DNA of 28,305 nucleotides from CAZMRW01 sp964568805 (GCA_964568805.1 CAZMRW010000059.1:1-28305), one strand, 5' to 3'. Counted from the stretch's first letter, positions 1 through 7,510 are shown. Notes: generated by a model from the sequence alone, not told the origin. Translations and numbers: made by a program.

Positions 1-64
1 GAGTCTTTATTAACTTACACCGCTTGCCGGTCGATAATTTTGCAAGTGGCTCAATTATGAAAAG

Positions 65-90
65 TTCCAGGCGCATTGACTCGCCTGGAA
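65..90 (-). terminator. Hairpin downstream of the small membrane protein gene
   Basis: A perfect 9-bp inverted repeat (TTCCAGGCG / CGCCTGGAA) with an 8-nt loop lies about 20 nt beyond the stop of the minus-strand gene ending at 109. Read on the minus strand it is followed by CTTTTC, a weak U-tract, so it is a plausible but not classical intrinsic terminator. Confidence 0.45.
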
Positions 91-108
91 GTTCAGTGCT
101 TCAATTAG

Positions 109-315
109 TTATTTTTGTGAGACGAGCCCCTTAACGATAGCTATGACCTTCTCTGCAAAGTCATTGATCAGCGAAGGACTATCGCCATGCGGTTCCGTCT
201 CGCCGAACGGCCTGCCGTTTTTCTGCGTAAATTTGTAAATAAAATAGCCTAGTGGTGCAAATGCTGCTGCTGCAAGAATCAGCATAGCTAACCATAACTC
301 AACAACGTCACCCAT
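109..315 (-). CDS. Small single-span membrane protein of unknown function (68 aa)
   Basis: The product has a hydrophobic segment at about residues 7-28 (rich in Leu, Ala, Ile and Phe), followed by a basic and polar tail. This fits a single-pass inner-membrane protein with one large soluble end. I do not recognise a family. The start is well supported: a GAGGAGG ribosome-binding site sits 4-5 nt upstream of the ATG on the minus strand, which is the main reason to treat this short frame as real. A possible promoter lies at 378-407 and a hairpin follows the stop. It diverges from the pqq operon and shows no obvious link to it. Confidence 0.6.
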   Translation of the reverse strand: MGDVVELWLAMLILAAAAFAPLGYFIYKFTQKNGRPFGETEPHGDSPSLINDFAEKVIAIVKGLVSQK

Positions 316-654
316 GACCCCTCCTCATGTTTATCATTTATTATTGTATTGGTGATATTGGATAATACACTTTTCCGATATAAAAAACATCTGAAACAGT
401 AAGTCAAATCATTTATTGCAGATTACTTTTTACTGCATTTTCATGGATGTCAGGATTATGATGATATATCTTTGTAATTCCAGTAAAATTGCAAAGCTCT
501 TCCGGCAAGGAATACGATTTAAGTCTAGAATCAAATCCCCTTGACGGGGGCTGTTTAGGGCAATGTATAACGATGCTGTAGTACCTTTGGCGTCAGTTCG
601 ATAATGGGGCTCAGGGAGTGAAATTCAAAATTGAATAATATTAGTTCGTGAAAG
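316..654. other. Intergenic region between divergent genes, no gene seen
   Basis: This AT-rich stretch separates the minus-strand membrane protein gene from the pqq operon. I find no convincing reading frame. A short C4/G4 hairpin (CCCC-TTGAC-GGGG, 537-549) is visible but has no U-tract. The region probably holds divergent promoters only. Confidence 0.5.
378..407 (-). promoter_or_regulatory. Possible sigma70 promoter for the small membrane protein
   Basis: On the minus strand TTGACT (402-407) is followed after 18 nt by TTATAT (378-383). The -35 is good, the -10 is moderate and the spacing is slightly long. It points at the gene starting at 315, giving a leader of about 60 nt. Confidence 0.35.
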
Positions 655-683
655 TTGCGAAAACAAATAGTTCATCGTATACT
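655..683 (+). promoter_or_regulatory. Promoter of the pqq operon
   Basis: TTGCGA (655-660) and TATACT (678-683) are separated by exactly 17 nt, a near-consensus sigma70 arrangement. Transcription would begin near 690, leaving a leader of about 50 nt that contains a small inverted repeat (AGCTT...AAGCT, 691-708) ahead of pqqA. Confidence 0.65.
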
Positions 684-742
684 TCAAACTAGCTTACTTG
701 ATCAAGCTGGCTTAAACATAAAAACTTCTGGAGGTTATTACT

Positions 743-817
743 ATGAAATGGGAAACACCAAGCTATACGGACCTGCGTTTCGGTTTTGAAGTAACAATGT
801 ATATTTACAACCGTTAA
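743..817 (+). CDS. pqqA: PqqA, precursor peptide of pyrroloquinoline quinone
   Basis: This 24-residue peptide is the ribosomally made substrate from which PQQ is built. It carries the family hallmark Glu-x3-Tyr: E16 and Y20 in the segment FEVTMY are the two residues that PqqE cross-links and that end up in the cofactor. The start follows a strong GGAGG (730-734 region) with about 8 nt spacing, and the peptide begins MKWETPSY, close to typical PqqA N-termini. The gene lies directly behind the promoter at 655-683 and is followed by a terminator-like hairpin. That arrangement would let the peptide be made in excess over the downstream enzymes. Confidence 0.93.
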   Translation: MKWETPSYTDLRFGFEVTMYIYNR

Positions 818-836
818 TTGCTATTCGGTTTGTTTC

Positions 837-868
837 AAAAAAAGGGTTCGTAAAGAGCCCTTTTTTTT
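837..868 (+). terminator. Attenuator-like intrinsic terminator between pqqA and pqqB
   Basis: GGGTTC (844-849) pairs with GAGCCC (855-860) around a 5-nt loop. The stem is flanked by seven A (837-843) and eight T (861-868), so the stem can be extended and ends in a U-tract. This is a textbook bidirectional terminator. Placed 20 nt after pqqA and 65 nt before pqqB, it probably lets only part of transcription through to pqqB-E. Confidence 0.8.
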
Positions 869-932
869 GCCTGACGATCTCTAATGACGTATCATTCAGA
901 CATCACCAGCATCAAAGGTTTGTTTCACTATC

Positions 933-1844
933 ATGAAAATCAGAGTTCTCGGTTCGGGCGCGGGCGGCGGTTTCCCGCAATGGAATTGTTTGTGCCATAA
1001 TTGCCGCCGAATACGCCGTAACGAAATGAACGGCAAACCTCGCACCCAGTCATCGATAGCCGTGAGCACTGACAATGTCAACTGGCTGCTGTTCAACACG
1101 TCCCCGGATATCCGCGCGCAGCTGGAAGCATTTCCGGCCATTCACCCGAAACAGGGCGTGCGCGATACCGGCATCAAGGCTATCCTGCTGATCGACAGCC
1201 AGATCGACCATTGCACGGGGTTGCTGATGCTCAGGGAAGGCAAACCGTTGGATATCTATTGTACGGAAATGGTCAGGCAGGACTTGACGTCGGGCTTTCC
1301 TGTTTTCAAGATGCTGGAACATTATTGCACCGTTAATCATCACCCGATTCCGACCGACGGTTCCAGTTTCACGATTCCGGGTATCGACGATTTGCGTTTT
1401 TATACCCAGGCGCTGAAAAGCAAGGCCCCCCCCTATTCGCCGCATCGTCACGATCCGCATGAAGGCGACAACATCGGCGTGATTGTCGAGCAGATCTCGA
1501 CCGGCAAAAAACTGTTTTATTCGCCGGGCCTCGGTGAAATTGAGCCCCATGTGATGGCGGCGATGCAGGCCGCCGATTGCCTGATGGTGGACGGCACGTT
1601 CTGGACCGACGATGAGATGTGCACGCAGCAAATCAGTCACAAAAAAGCGCGAGAAATAGGCCATTTGCCGCAATCGGGTGCCGGCGGCATGATCGAGGTG
1701 CTGAACGGCGTGCCGAAAGCCCGCAAGATATTAATCCATATTAATAATACCAATCCGATTTTAGATGATGATTCCGAGCAGCGTAAAATACTGGATGCCG
1801 CCGGTGTCGAAGTCGCCTATGACGGACTTGAAATCGATTTATAA
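933..1844 (+). CDS. pqqB: PqqB, metallo-beta-lactamase-fold protein of PQQ biosynthesis
   Basis: PqqB acts late in PQQ formation. It is a metallo-beta-lactamase-fold protein proposed to hydroxylate the Glu-Tyr intermediate. The 303-aa length is normal. The N-terminus shows the family motif GSGAGGGFPQWNC, followed by the Cys-x-Cys-x2-Cys zinc site (C19, C21, C24). The metal-site loop reads DSQIDH (residues 88-93), the PqqB version of the HxHxDH motif. The C-terminal HINNTNPIL segment is also typical. The start ATG has no strong ribosome-binding site nearby. The gene lies behind the attenuator and 10 nt ahead of pqqC. Confidence 0.95.
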   Translation: MKIRVLGSGAGGGFPQWNCLCHNCRRIRRNEMNGKPRTQSSIAVSTDNVNWLLFNTSPDIRAQLEAFPAIHPKQGVRDTGIKAILLIDSQIDHCTGLLMLREGKPLDIYCTEMVRQDLTSGFPVFKMLEHYCTVNHHPIPTDGSSFTIPGIDDLRFYTQALKSKAPPYSPHRHDPHEGDNIGVIVEQISTGKKLFYSPGLGEIEPHVMAAMQAADCLMVDGTFWTDDEMCTQQISHKKAREIGHLPQSGAGGMIEVLNGVPKARKILIHINNTNPILDDDSEQRKILDAAGVEVAYDGLEIDL

Positions 1845-1854
1845 CGGAGACGAC

Positions 1855-2586
1855 ATGAACCATTGCGATGATAAAGCGTGGAGCCGAGACGAATTCGAAG
1901 CCCAGCTGCGCGGCATGGAAAAGTACTATCACATTCATCATCCCTATCATGTTCTGATGAATGAGGGCAAACTGACCAAAGAACAGTTGCAGGGCTGGGT
2001 TGCCAACCGCTATTACTATCAGGTCTGCATTCCCCTCAAAGACGCCAATATACTGGCCAACTGCCCGGACCGGGAAACCCGCGCCAAATGGATTCAGCGT
2101 ATCCTCGATCATGACGGCCATCCCGGCGATCCGGGCGGCATTGAAGCCTGGATACAACTGGGCATGGCGGTCGGACTGACGCGAGATGAGGTCACCTCCC
2201 AGAAATATGTATTGCCGGGCGTTCGTTTCGCCGTCGATGCCTACGTCAATTTTGCCCGCCGGTCAGAATGGCATGAGGCGGCCAGTTCCTCGTTAACCGA
2301 ATTGTTCGCACCCAAGATTCATCAGCAGCGCCTGGATAACTGGCCCGAACATTATCCCTGGGTCGAGCAGGAAGGCTATGTGTATTTTCGCAAACGCCTG
2401 ACCGAAGCGCGGCGCGACGTCGAACATGGCTTGGCGATTACGCTGGACTGGTACAAGACCCGACAGCAGCAGGACCGCATGATTCAAATCCTGCAGTTCA
2501 AGCTGGATGTATTGTGGACGATGGCCGATGCGATGTACATGGCCTATATCAACAAAATGCCGCCGTATTATAATATTGAGAAATAG
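1855..2586 (+). CDS. pqqC: PqqC, pyrroloquinoline-quinone synthase
   Basis: PqqC is a cofactor-free oxidase that performs the final ring closure and eight-electron oxidation giving PQQ. The 243-aa protein has the usual length and the helical TENA-like content of the family, with typical segments YHIHHPYH near the N-terminus, NRYYYQ, and DHDG in the first half. I chose the ATG at 1855 because ACGGAGA lies 4 nt before it and the protein then begins at the usual PqqC N-terminus. The frame stays open further upstream into pqqB, but that extension would overlap conserved pqqB sequence. It is 10 nt downstream of pqqB and so in the same operon. Confidence 0.95.
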   Translation: MNHCDDKAWSRDEFEAQLRGMEKYYHIHHPYHVLMNEGKLTKEQLQGWVANRYYYQVCIPLKDANILANCPDRETRAKWIQRILDHDGHPGDPGGIEAWIQLGMAVGLTRDEVTSQKYVLPGVRFAVDAYVNFARRSEWHEAASSSLTELFAPKIHQQRLDNWPEHYPWVEQEGYVYFRKRLTEARRDVEHGLAITLDWYKTRQQQDRMIQILQFKLDVLWTMADAMYMAYINKMPPYYNIEK

Positions 2587-2659
2587 CCTTGATAGCTTGT
2601 AGGCTGGAGGAGTTTTACGAACCCGGCTTAATGAGTCTTTAGCTTGGATGGAGTAAAAA

Positions 2660-3115
2660 ATGGCAGCAACTTATGAAAATGACATTGTGGCGTGGGCTAA
2701 AGAACAGGCTAACTTGTTACGATCAGGCAAGTTGTCAGCCATAGATATAGAACACATCGCCGAGGAAATAGAGGACGTGGGCAAAAGTGAGCAGCGCGAA
2801 CTGGCAAGCCGTATGGCGGTGCTTTTATCCCATTTGCTTAAATGGCAATACCAGCAGGAGCGTCAAAGCGGTAGCTGGAAAAGAACGATTAAAGAACAGC
2901 GCAAGGCGATTGCCCGCCGCTTAAAAAACACACCCAGCCTTAAGGTATCCACCTGCGATCCGGAATGGCTGGAAGACGCTTGGGGTGATGCAATATCGAT
3001 AACGATCAATGAGACCGGCATAGGAAGTTTCCCTGAGTCATGCCCTTGGACAATCGAAAACATTCTTTCCGAAGACTGGCTGCCATCATCGGCCGGCAAC
3101 GGGGAGAAACCATGA
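2660..3115 (+). CDS. DUF29 domain protein inside the pqq operon
   Basis: The 151-aa product matches the DUF29 family pattern: an N-terminal YENDIVAWAKEQ, then IAEEIEDVGKSE, LLKWQYQQ with a following basic helix, and a late FPESCPW motif. DUF29 proteins are helical, of unknown function, and common in cyanobacteria and in some proteobacterial genomes, often in several copies. A GGAG lies about 6 nt before the ATG. Its place between pqqC and pqqD, which are adjacent in classical pqq operons, suggests either an insertion or a lineage-specific accessory gene. The stop overlaps the ATG of a 35-codon frame. Function in PQQ synthesis is not shown. Confidence 0.8.
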   Translation: MAATYENDIVAWAKEQANLLRSGKLSAIDIEHIAEEIEDVGKSEQRELASRMAVLLSHLLKWQYQQERQSGSWKRTIKEQRKAIARRLKNTPSLKVSTCDPEWLEDAWGDAISITINETGIGSFPESCPWTIENILSEDWLPSSAGNGEKP

Positions 3116-3219
3116 AAGAAAGGATCTTCATGGACTGGTTATGCAACAGCCGTATAGGGAGGGCAAACAGCTTTATCGTTTGCCAAGTGTTTACCGATAA
3201 TAGGAGTTGGCATCAATGA
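3112..3219 (+). CDS. Possible tiny ORF (35 aa) coupled to the DUF29 gene
   Basis: An ATG at 3112 overlaps the TGA of the DUF29 gene (ATGA) and is preceded by GGGGAG with 5-nt spacing. The predicted 35-aa peptide begins MKERIFMDWL and has no recognisable domain. Its TGA in turn overlaps a second ATG at 3216 (again ATGA), which has its own AGGAG at 3202-3206 and opens an 8-codon frame ending at 3242, 11 nt before pqqD. A 7-bp hairpin (GGCAAAC/GTTTGCC, 3162-3184) lies inside. These may be real leader-type peptides that relay ribosomes to pqqD, or a decayed coding segment. Confidence 0.3.
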   Translation: MKERIFMDWLCNSRIGRANSFIVCQVFTDNRSWHQ

Positions 3220-3253
3220 GCATTGCTGCAATCCCTTACTGACAAAAGACTAA

Positions 3254-3526
3254 ATGACCATAAACCCCAACCAAACCATCCAGTTTTCTCCCTTGCACCG
3301 ACTGCAATGGGAAGAAGCCCAGCAAAAGCATGTTATCCTGTATCCGGAAGGCATGGTGGAACTTAATCAAAGTTCTGCGGAAATCCTTAAATTGTGCGAC
3401 GGCACACGCAAGCTTTCTGAAATTGTCAGCGAACTGGAACGGAAGTTCGAAACCACGGGTCTCACCAATGATATCACCGCTTTTCTCGAGGTCGCATTAA
3501 AAAATGGCTGGATCAGGCACAATTAA
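3254..3526 (+). CDS. pqqD: PqqD, PqqA-binding peptide chaperone
   Basis: PqqD is a small winged-helix RiPP recognition element that binds PqqA and presents it to PqqE. The 90-aa protein shows the family features LQWEEAQQKHVILYPEGMVELN in its first half (quoted in part: HVILYPEG) and a later ILKLCDG segment followed by a helical domain. The ATG has no clear ribosome-binding site of its own, so translation may depend on ribosomes arriving from the small upstream frames. Its 3' end overlaps the start of pqqE by 23 nt, the usual tight pqqD-pqqE coupling. Confidence 0.92.
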   Translation: MTINPNQTIQFSPLHRLQWEEAQQKHVILYPEGMVELNQSSAEILKLCDGTRKLSEIVSELERKFETTGLTNDITAFLEVALKNGWIRHN

Positions 3527-4640
3527 AATAACGCCGCCGCGCTGGCTGCTGGCGGAACTCACCTATTCCTGCCCGCTGCAATGCCCATACTGCGCCAACC
3601 CTATCGACTATAGCGAGTACACGTCCGAATTAACGACGGATGACTGGAAGCGCGTCTTAACGGAAGCCCGCAAAATGGGCGCGGTACAGCTCGGGTTTTC
3701 CGGCGGCGAACCGCTGGCCCGCAAAGACCTGGTCGAACTGGTCGGACACGCCAGAAGCCTCGGCTATTATTCCAACCTGATCACCTCTGGCTACGGCATG
3801 ACCGAGGAAAAAATCATCCGGCTCAAGGAAGCAGGTCTCGATCATATTCAAGTCAGCATCCAGGCCAGCACGCAGGAACTCAATGACCGCATCGCCGGCA
3901 CGTCATCATTTCTGCATAAAAAGGAAGTAGCCCGCCTGGTCAAAAAACACGGCTATCCGATGGTGTTGTGCGTGGTTATCCACCGCGAAAATATCCATCA
4001 AATGCCGGAAATACTGGCGATGGCCGAAGAACTCGGCGCCGATTATCTGGAACTGGCCAACACCCAGTATTACGGCTGGGCGCATGCCAACCGCGACTTA
4101 TTGATGCCTACAAAGGAGCAATTTGAACAGGCCGAAGCCGTCGCGCAGGCGTTCAAGGAAAAAGTCGCCGGCAGGATGAAAATCTACTACGTGGTGCCGG
4201 ATTATTACGAAGACCGTCCCAAAGCCTGCATGAACGGCTGGGGCACCACCTTCCTGACGATAGCGCCGGACGGCGTCGCCTTGCCGTGCCATTCGGCGCG
4301 TGAACTGCCGGGCCTGGATTGCCCCAATGTCAGGGACTACAGCATCGAGCAAATCTGGAATGAATCGAAAGCGTTCAATTTCTTTCGCGGCGACGACTGG
4401 ATGAAGGAACCCTGCCGCAGCTGCGACGAAAAAGAAAAAGACCACGGCGGCTGCCATTGCCAGGCCTATTTGCTAACCGGCGACATGTACAATGCCGATC
4501 CGGTGTGCAGCAAATCGCCTAACCACCATGTCATTCAGGAAGCGTTAGAGGCGGCCAGAGCCAGCGCCTTCTCTCCCGATGAAAAGCCGCTGATTTTCCG
4601 CAACAGCAAGAATTCTCGGGCGATGTCCAGAGCCGGGTAG
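3504..4640 (+). CDS. pqqE: PqqE, radical SAM enzyme of PQQ biosynthesis
   Basis: PqqE makes the carbon-carbon bond between the Glu and Tyr side chains of PqqA while PqqD holds the peptide. The 378-aa protein has the radical SAM cluster motif C23-x3-C27-x2-C30 in TYSCPLQCPYC and the GGEP motif (FSGGEPLARKDL). A Cys-rich SPASM domain follows in the C-terminal third (ACMNGWG, LPCHSA, EPCRSCDE, GCHCQA) and would bind auxiliary iron-sulfur clusters. Length is normal for the family. It is the last pqq gene here, with no pqqF-type protease gene behind it. Confidence 0.95.
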   Translation: MAGSGTIKITPPRWLLAELTYSCPLQCPYCANPIDYSEYTSELTTDDWKRVLTEARKMGAVQLGFSGGEPLARKDLVELVGHARSLGYYSNLITSGYGMTEEKIIRLKEAGLDHIQVSIQASTQELNDRIAGTSSFLHKKEVARLVKKHGYPMVLCVVIHRENIHQMPEILAMAEELGADYLELANTQYYGWAHANRDLLMPTKEQFEQAEAVAQAFKEKVAGRMKIYYVVPDYYEDRPKACMNGWGTTFLTIAPDGVALPCHSARELPGLDCPNVRDYSIEQIWNESKAFNFFRGDDWMKEPCRSCDEKEKDHGGCHCQAYLLTGDMYNADPVCSKSPNHHVIQEALEAARASAFSPDEKPLIFRNSKNSRAMSRAG

Positions 4641-4663
4641 TAAAGTGTAGGACGGTCAGTTAT

Positions 4664-4687
4664 GTAGGGTGCGCATTTATGCCCTAC
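4664..4687. repeat. Palindromic repeat after the pqq operon
   Basis: GTAGGG (4664-4669) and CCCTAC (4682-4687) form a hairpin about 25 nt after pqqE. The core GTAGGGTGCGCA resembles short dispersed palindromes often seen between genes in proteobacteria. It may serve as the 3' end of the pqq transcript. No U-tract follows. Confidence 0.4.
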
Positions 4688-4733
4688 GTCTGTTGGCATT
4701 GTTCTCCTATCTTTCAAGACCCGAGATGAGCCG

Positions 4734-5456
4734 ATGAAAAGCATTTTTTACCTACTTATTGCCGGAAAACGCCTGCATGCCATCGTCAGCTTTTTCTCCG
4801 TCGTAATCGCTTTTTGCGCGCAAGCCCAGGAAGCCGGCAATAGCGATGATTTACTCAGTCAAATCGAGTCGCTGCAAAGCCGAATGAATATTCAAATCAT
4901 CGGGCTGGAGAAAATAGACATCGACGAAATAATTCATGTCAGAGGCAGTCCGGAGCAGCAGCTCCAGCAGATGTTGCGGTCGTATAATTACATCATCAGC
5001 CGAACTAAAAAAGGGAAGATTGAAAAAGTCGTCATAATCGATAAAAAGCAACAAAACGTTAACGACCGTATTGTTTTGCCGGCCCGTTATGAAGACGGGC
5101 ATTTTGTTGTGTCCCTCTCCGTCTCCGGAAATGGCAAATTTTGGGAAACGTTAGACATGATCATCGACACCGGTGCGGATTTGATCGTGCTGCCGAAATC
5201 CATGATCGATAAACTGGGTCTGGTCGACGGCGCATTGACCGAGCGGAAGATGCAGACGGCGAATGGAACGGTGGACGCCAAAATCGGCGCCTTGAAGGAA
5301 GTCCGCATCCCGGGAGAAGTTTTGAATGACGTCACTGTCGCCTTCATTGACGATCGACTGTTGGCAAACAAAAGTCTGTTAGGGATGAGCGCGCTCGGGC
5401 GTTATAAACTGGTCATCGATAATCAATCCCGAATGGTCACCCTGTTTAAGCAATAA
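4734..5456 (+). CDS. Exported retropepsin-like aspartic protease
   Basis: The 240-aa product begins with a hydrophobic stretch (about residues 14-30) ending in AQA, a likely signal peptide, so the protein should act in the periplasm. Residues about 38-105 look like an STN-type (secretin/TonB N-terminal) small domain: a Q-x-IESLQSR helix, then HVRGSPEQQLQQML and a beta strand. The C-terminal half carries the catalytic DTGAD motif (D145-T146-G147) followed by LIVLP, and a later LLGMSALGRY, as in single-domain bacterial retropepsins that work as dimers. The substrate is unknown. It follows pqqE by 93 nt with a palindrome between, so it is probably a separate unit, and it converges on ubiX. Confidence 0.75.
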   Translation: MKSIFYLLIAGKRLHAIVSFFSVVIAFCAQAQEAGNSDDLLSQIESLQSRMNIQIIGLEKIDIDEIIHVRGSPEQQLQQMLRSYNYIISRTKKGKIEKVVIIDKKQQNVNDRIVLPARYEDGHFVVSLSVSGNGKFWETLDMIIDTGADLIVLPKSMIDKLGLVDGALTERKMQTANGTVDAKIGALKEVRIPGEVLNDVTVAFIDDRLLANKSLLGMSALGRYKLVIDNQSRMVTLFKQ

Positions 5457-5470
5457 CTCGATGCATTGCC

Positions 5471-6046
5471 CTATAGCCCCTGCCACGGGGTGTACAAGCC
5501 CTCGACATTGACGCCGAACATGTCCAGAACCCGCCCGACGGTTTCATCAACCATCGCTTTCAGCGAATCGGATTTGTTGTAAAAAGCCGGCATCGGCGGA
5601 AAAATGATGCCGCCCATTTCGGTGACGCTCGCCATATTTCTAATGTGCGCCAGATTCAGCGGCGTTTCCCTGGGCATGAGAATCAGCCGACGGCGCTCTT
5701 TCAGCACGACATCCGCCGAACGCGAGATCAGATTATCACCGAAACCGTGCGCTACCGCAGACAGCGTTTTCATCGAACACGGCGCAATGATCATGCCTTC
5801 GGTTTTAAAGCCGCCGCTGGAGATCGATGCGGCGATATCATTGACGCCGTGCGTGACATCGGCTAAGCGGTATAAATCGCCCCGCTTCATGTCCATTTCG
5901 TGCTTTAGATTGACCACGCCGGCGTCGGAGATAACCAGATGTGTTTCCCAGTCGGCCTGCGGCTGCAGCACTTGCAGCATCCTTACGCCATAAACCGCGC
6001 CGGTTGCGCCCGTCAGAGCAATGATCAATCGTTTTTTTGGGGTCAT
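5471..6046 (-). CDS. ubiX: Flavin prenyltransferase UbiX
   Basis: UbiX joins a dimethylallyl group to FMN, producing the prenylated flavin cofactor of the decarboxylase UbiD in ubiquinone synthesis. The 191-aa protein starts with the family signature LTGATGAVYGVR, and has ISSGGFKTEGMIIAPCSMKTL in the middle (key part: APCSMKTL), then ERRRLILMPRETPLN and GGIIFPPMPAFY. Length is typical. It is minus-strand, 114 nt downstream of the prolyl aminopeptidase gene, and converges with the aspartic protease gene with only 14 nt between stops. Confidence 0.94.
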   Translation of the reverse strand: MTPKKRLIIALTGATGAVYGVRMLQVLQPQADWETHLVISDAGVVNLKHEMDMKRGDLYRLADVTHGVNDIAASISSGGFKTEGMIIAPCSMKTLSAVAHGFGDNLISRSADVVLKERRRLILMPRETPLNLAHIRNMASVTEMGGIIFPPMPAFYNKSDSLKAMVDETVGRVLDMFGVNVEGLYTPWQGL

Positions 6047-6160
6047 TTTAAATTACTATGCGAAAAATTCATGGAATTATGCAGCCCGGATGATGTTTCA
6101 TGTTATTCGGGGCAAATTCATTCGCTTTCGAGTGTCCCGGATTTCATTTCGTTTCCCAGG

Positions 6161-7126
6161 CTATTCCTGTCTGACAGCTGCAAGCTGACTGGCAAACCTG
6201 TCGGTCGCCGAAACCAGTGCATCGATCATGTCCTCACCCTGAGCGATATGTCCGGCATTGGGCAAAACAATGTATTCGGCATCGGGCAGGGCCAGATGAA
6301 GCTTCATGGCCGATTCCATCGGGCATACCAGATCGTAACGACCGTGAATGATGACGGTTGGGATATCACGCAGACGCTGGCAGTTTTCAAGAATCCGGTT
6401 TTCCTCGATGAAATAACGATTGGCGGCAAAATGCAGTTCCATCGCGGCCTGCCTGACCATTTTCTCCGTGACGTGTTCACCTTCCCGTCCTGGTTGAAAG
6501 TCATTGCCTAGAGCCACTTGTCCGCCCCATGCCGTCCATTCCCTCGCCACCCTTCTTTTGGCGATCTCGTCTTCGCCAACGATTGCATGAAAAAGCCCTT
6601 GTACGAGATTTTTTCTGTCCTGCACTCGTATGCTTTCGTGCAGGCGCTGCCATTGTTCGGGATAAATGCGTCCGGCGCCGTCTTTGATAAACCAGTCCAT
6701 ATCCGATTGCCGAGCCAGAAACACGCCGCGCAGGATCATGCCCAGCACCCGAGTGGCATGTTGCTGGGCATAAAGCAGGCCCAGCGTTGCGCCCCAGGAA
6801 CCGCCGAAGACCAGCCAGCGGTCTATTTTCAGGCGCTGCCGGATGCGCTCCATGTCGTCGATCAAGTCCTGCGTCGTGTTGCTGCGCAGTTCGCCGAAAG
6901 GCTTGGACAAGCCGCAGCCGCGCTGATCGAACAGAATAATGCGGTAAAGTGCGGGATTAAAAAAACGCCGGTGATCCGGCTTGATGCCGGAACAGGGACC
7001 GCCGTGCAGGAAAACGACCGGAATGCCTTCCGGATGCCCGCTTTCCTCTACGTAAACCGAATGCATGCTGCCGGTCTCAAGGAAAAATGTATGGTAGGGA
7101 TTGATTTCAGGGTAGAGGGTTTTCAT
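6161..7126 (-). CDS. pip: Proline iminopeptidase (prolyl aminopeptidase)
   Basis: This alpha/beta-hydrolase of peptidase family S33 removes N-terminal proline from peptides in the cytoplasm. The 321-aa protein has the oxyanion-hole motif HGGPCSG (residues 41-47), the family segment FDQRGCGLS, the nucleophile elbow GGSWG with S110, and the likely acid and base D265 (HGRYDLVCP) and H293 (NAGHIAQG). Length matches bacterial PIP. The second loop reads HGGPCSG where many relatives have HGGPG followed by another Gly. The ATG lies 3 nt after the stop of the PIN toxin gene on the same strand, so the two could be cotranscribed by chance of insertion. Confidence 0.93.
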   Translation of the reverse strand: MKTLYPEINPYHTFFLETGSMHSVYVEESGHPEGIPVVFLHGGPCSGIKPDHRRFFNPALYRIILFDQRGCGLSKPFGELRSNTTQDLIDDMERIRQRLKIDRWLVFGGSWGATLGLLYAQQHATRVLGMILRGVFLARQSDMDWFIKDGAGRIYPEQWQRLHESIRVQDRKNLVQGLFHAIVGEDEIAKRRVAREWTAWGGQVALGNDFQPGREGEHVTEKMVRQAAMELHFAANRYFIEENRILENCQRLRDIPTVIIHGRYDLVCPMESAMKLHLALPDAEYIVLPNAGHIAQGEDMIDALVSATDRFASQLAAVRQE

Positions 7127-7129
7127 TGG

Positions 7130-7510
7130 TTAATCGGGTTTAAATTCCTTTAAGGTAATTTCCTTCAGTATTCGGTAGTGTTTTACGTTAGCTGTAAAAA
7201 TATCGATACCGTTGGCGACAGCAGTAGCGCTAATCAAGGCGTCGGCGAGTTGAAGCGAGTGGCTTAAATAATATTGTTCGATGTAAAACATCGCCTTGGC
7301 CGAAATGTCTTCCGAGATATAAAGTATTTTGGCATCCCAAATTTTTAATGCCCGCCTTAGCTGTCGTAACTCCTGTTTATTTCGCATACCCTGAACCAGC
7401 TCAATATATGTCACCACGGAGATAAAAAAGCCGGGTAAGGCTTCTATCTCATGTCGTGCCCGGTTGTTGCCTCTTAAATACCAGATCAATACATCCGTAT
7501 CGACCAGCAT
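7130..7510 (-). CDS. vapC: PIN-domain toxin, VapC family
   Basis: VapC-type toxins are metal-dependent RNases. The 126-aa protein keeps the expected acidic residues of the PIN active site: D4 and D6 in LVDTDVLIW, E37 in YIELVQG, and D90 in LADALISATA, with N108 in the FTAN segment. The antitoxin gene ends where this gene begins (TAATG, 1-nt overlap), the normal translational coupling of such modules. No truncation is seen, so the toxin is probably active unless bound by its partner. Confidence 0.88.
   Translation of the reverse strand: MLVDTDVLIWYLRGNNRARHEIEALPGFFISVVTYIELVQGMRNKQELRQLRRALKIWDAKILYISEDISAKAMFYIEQYYLSHSLQLADALISATAVANGIDIFTANVKHYRILKEITLKEFKPD

Noticed and set aside
1050..1673. 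A 207-residue minus-strand frame opposite pqqB
   Set aside because: Antisense of well-conserved PqqB; composition is that of a shadow frame.
1765..1854. Upstream extension of pqqC to the ATG at 1765
   Set aside because: It would overlap conserved pqqB codons, and a good ribosome-binding site precedes ATG 1855.
3162..3184. Hairpin GGCAAAC/GTTTGCC as a terminator before pqqD
   Set aside because: No U-tract follows and pqqD/pqqE need transcript past this point; it is probably part of the mini-ORF region.
5939..6511. A 190-residue plus-strand frame spanning the ubiX-pip gap
   Set aside because: It covers the ends of two genes on the opposite strand and has no recognisable content.
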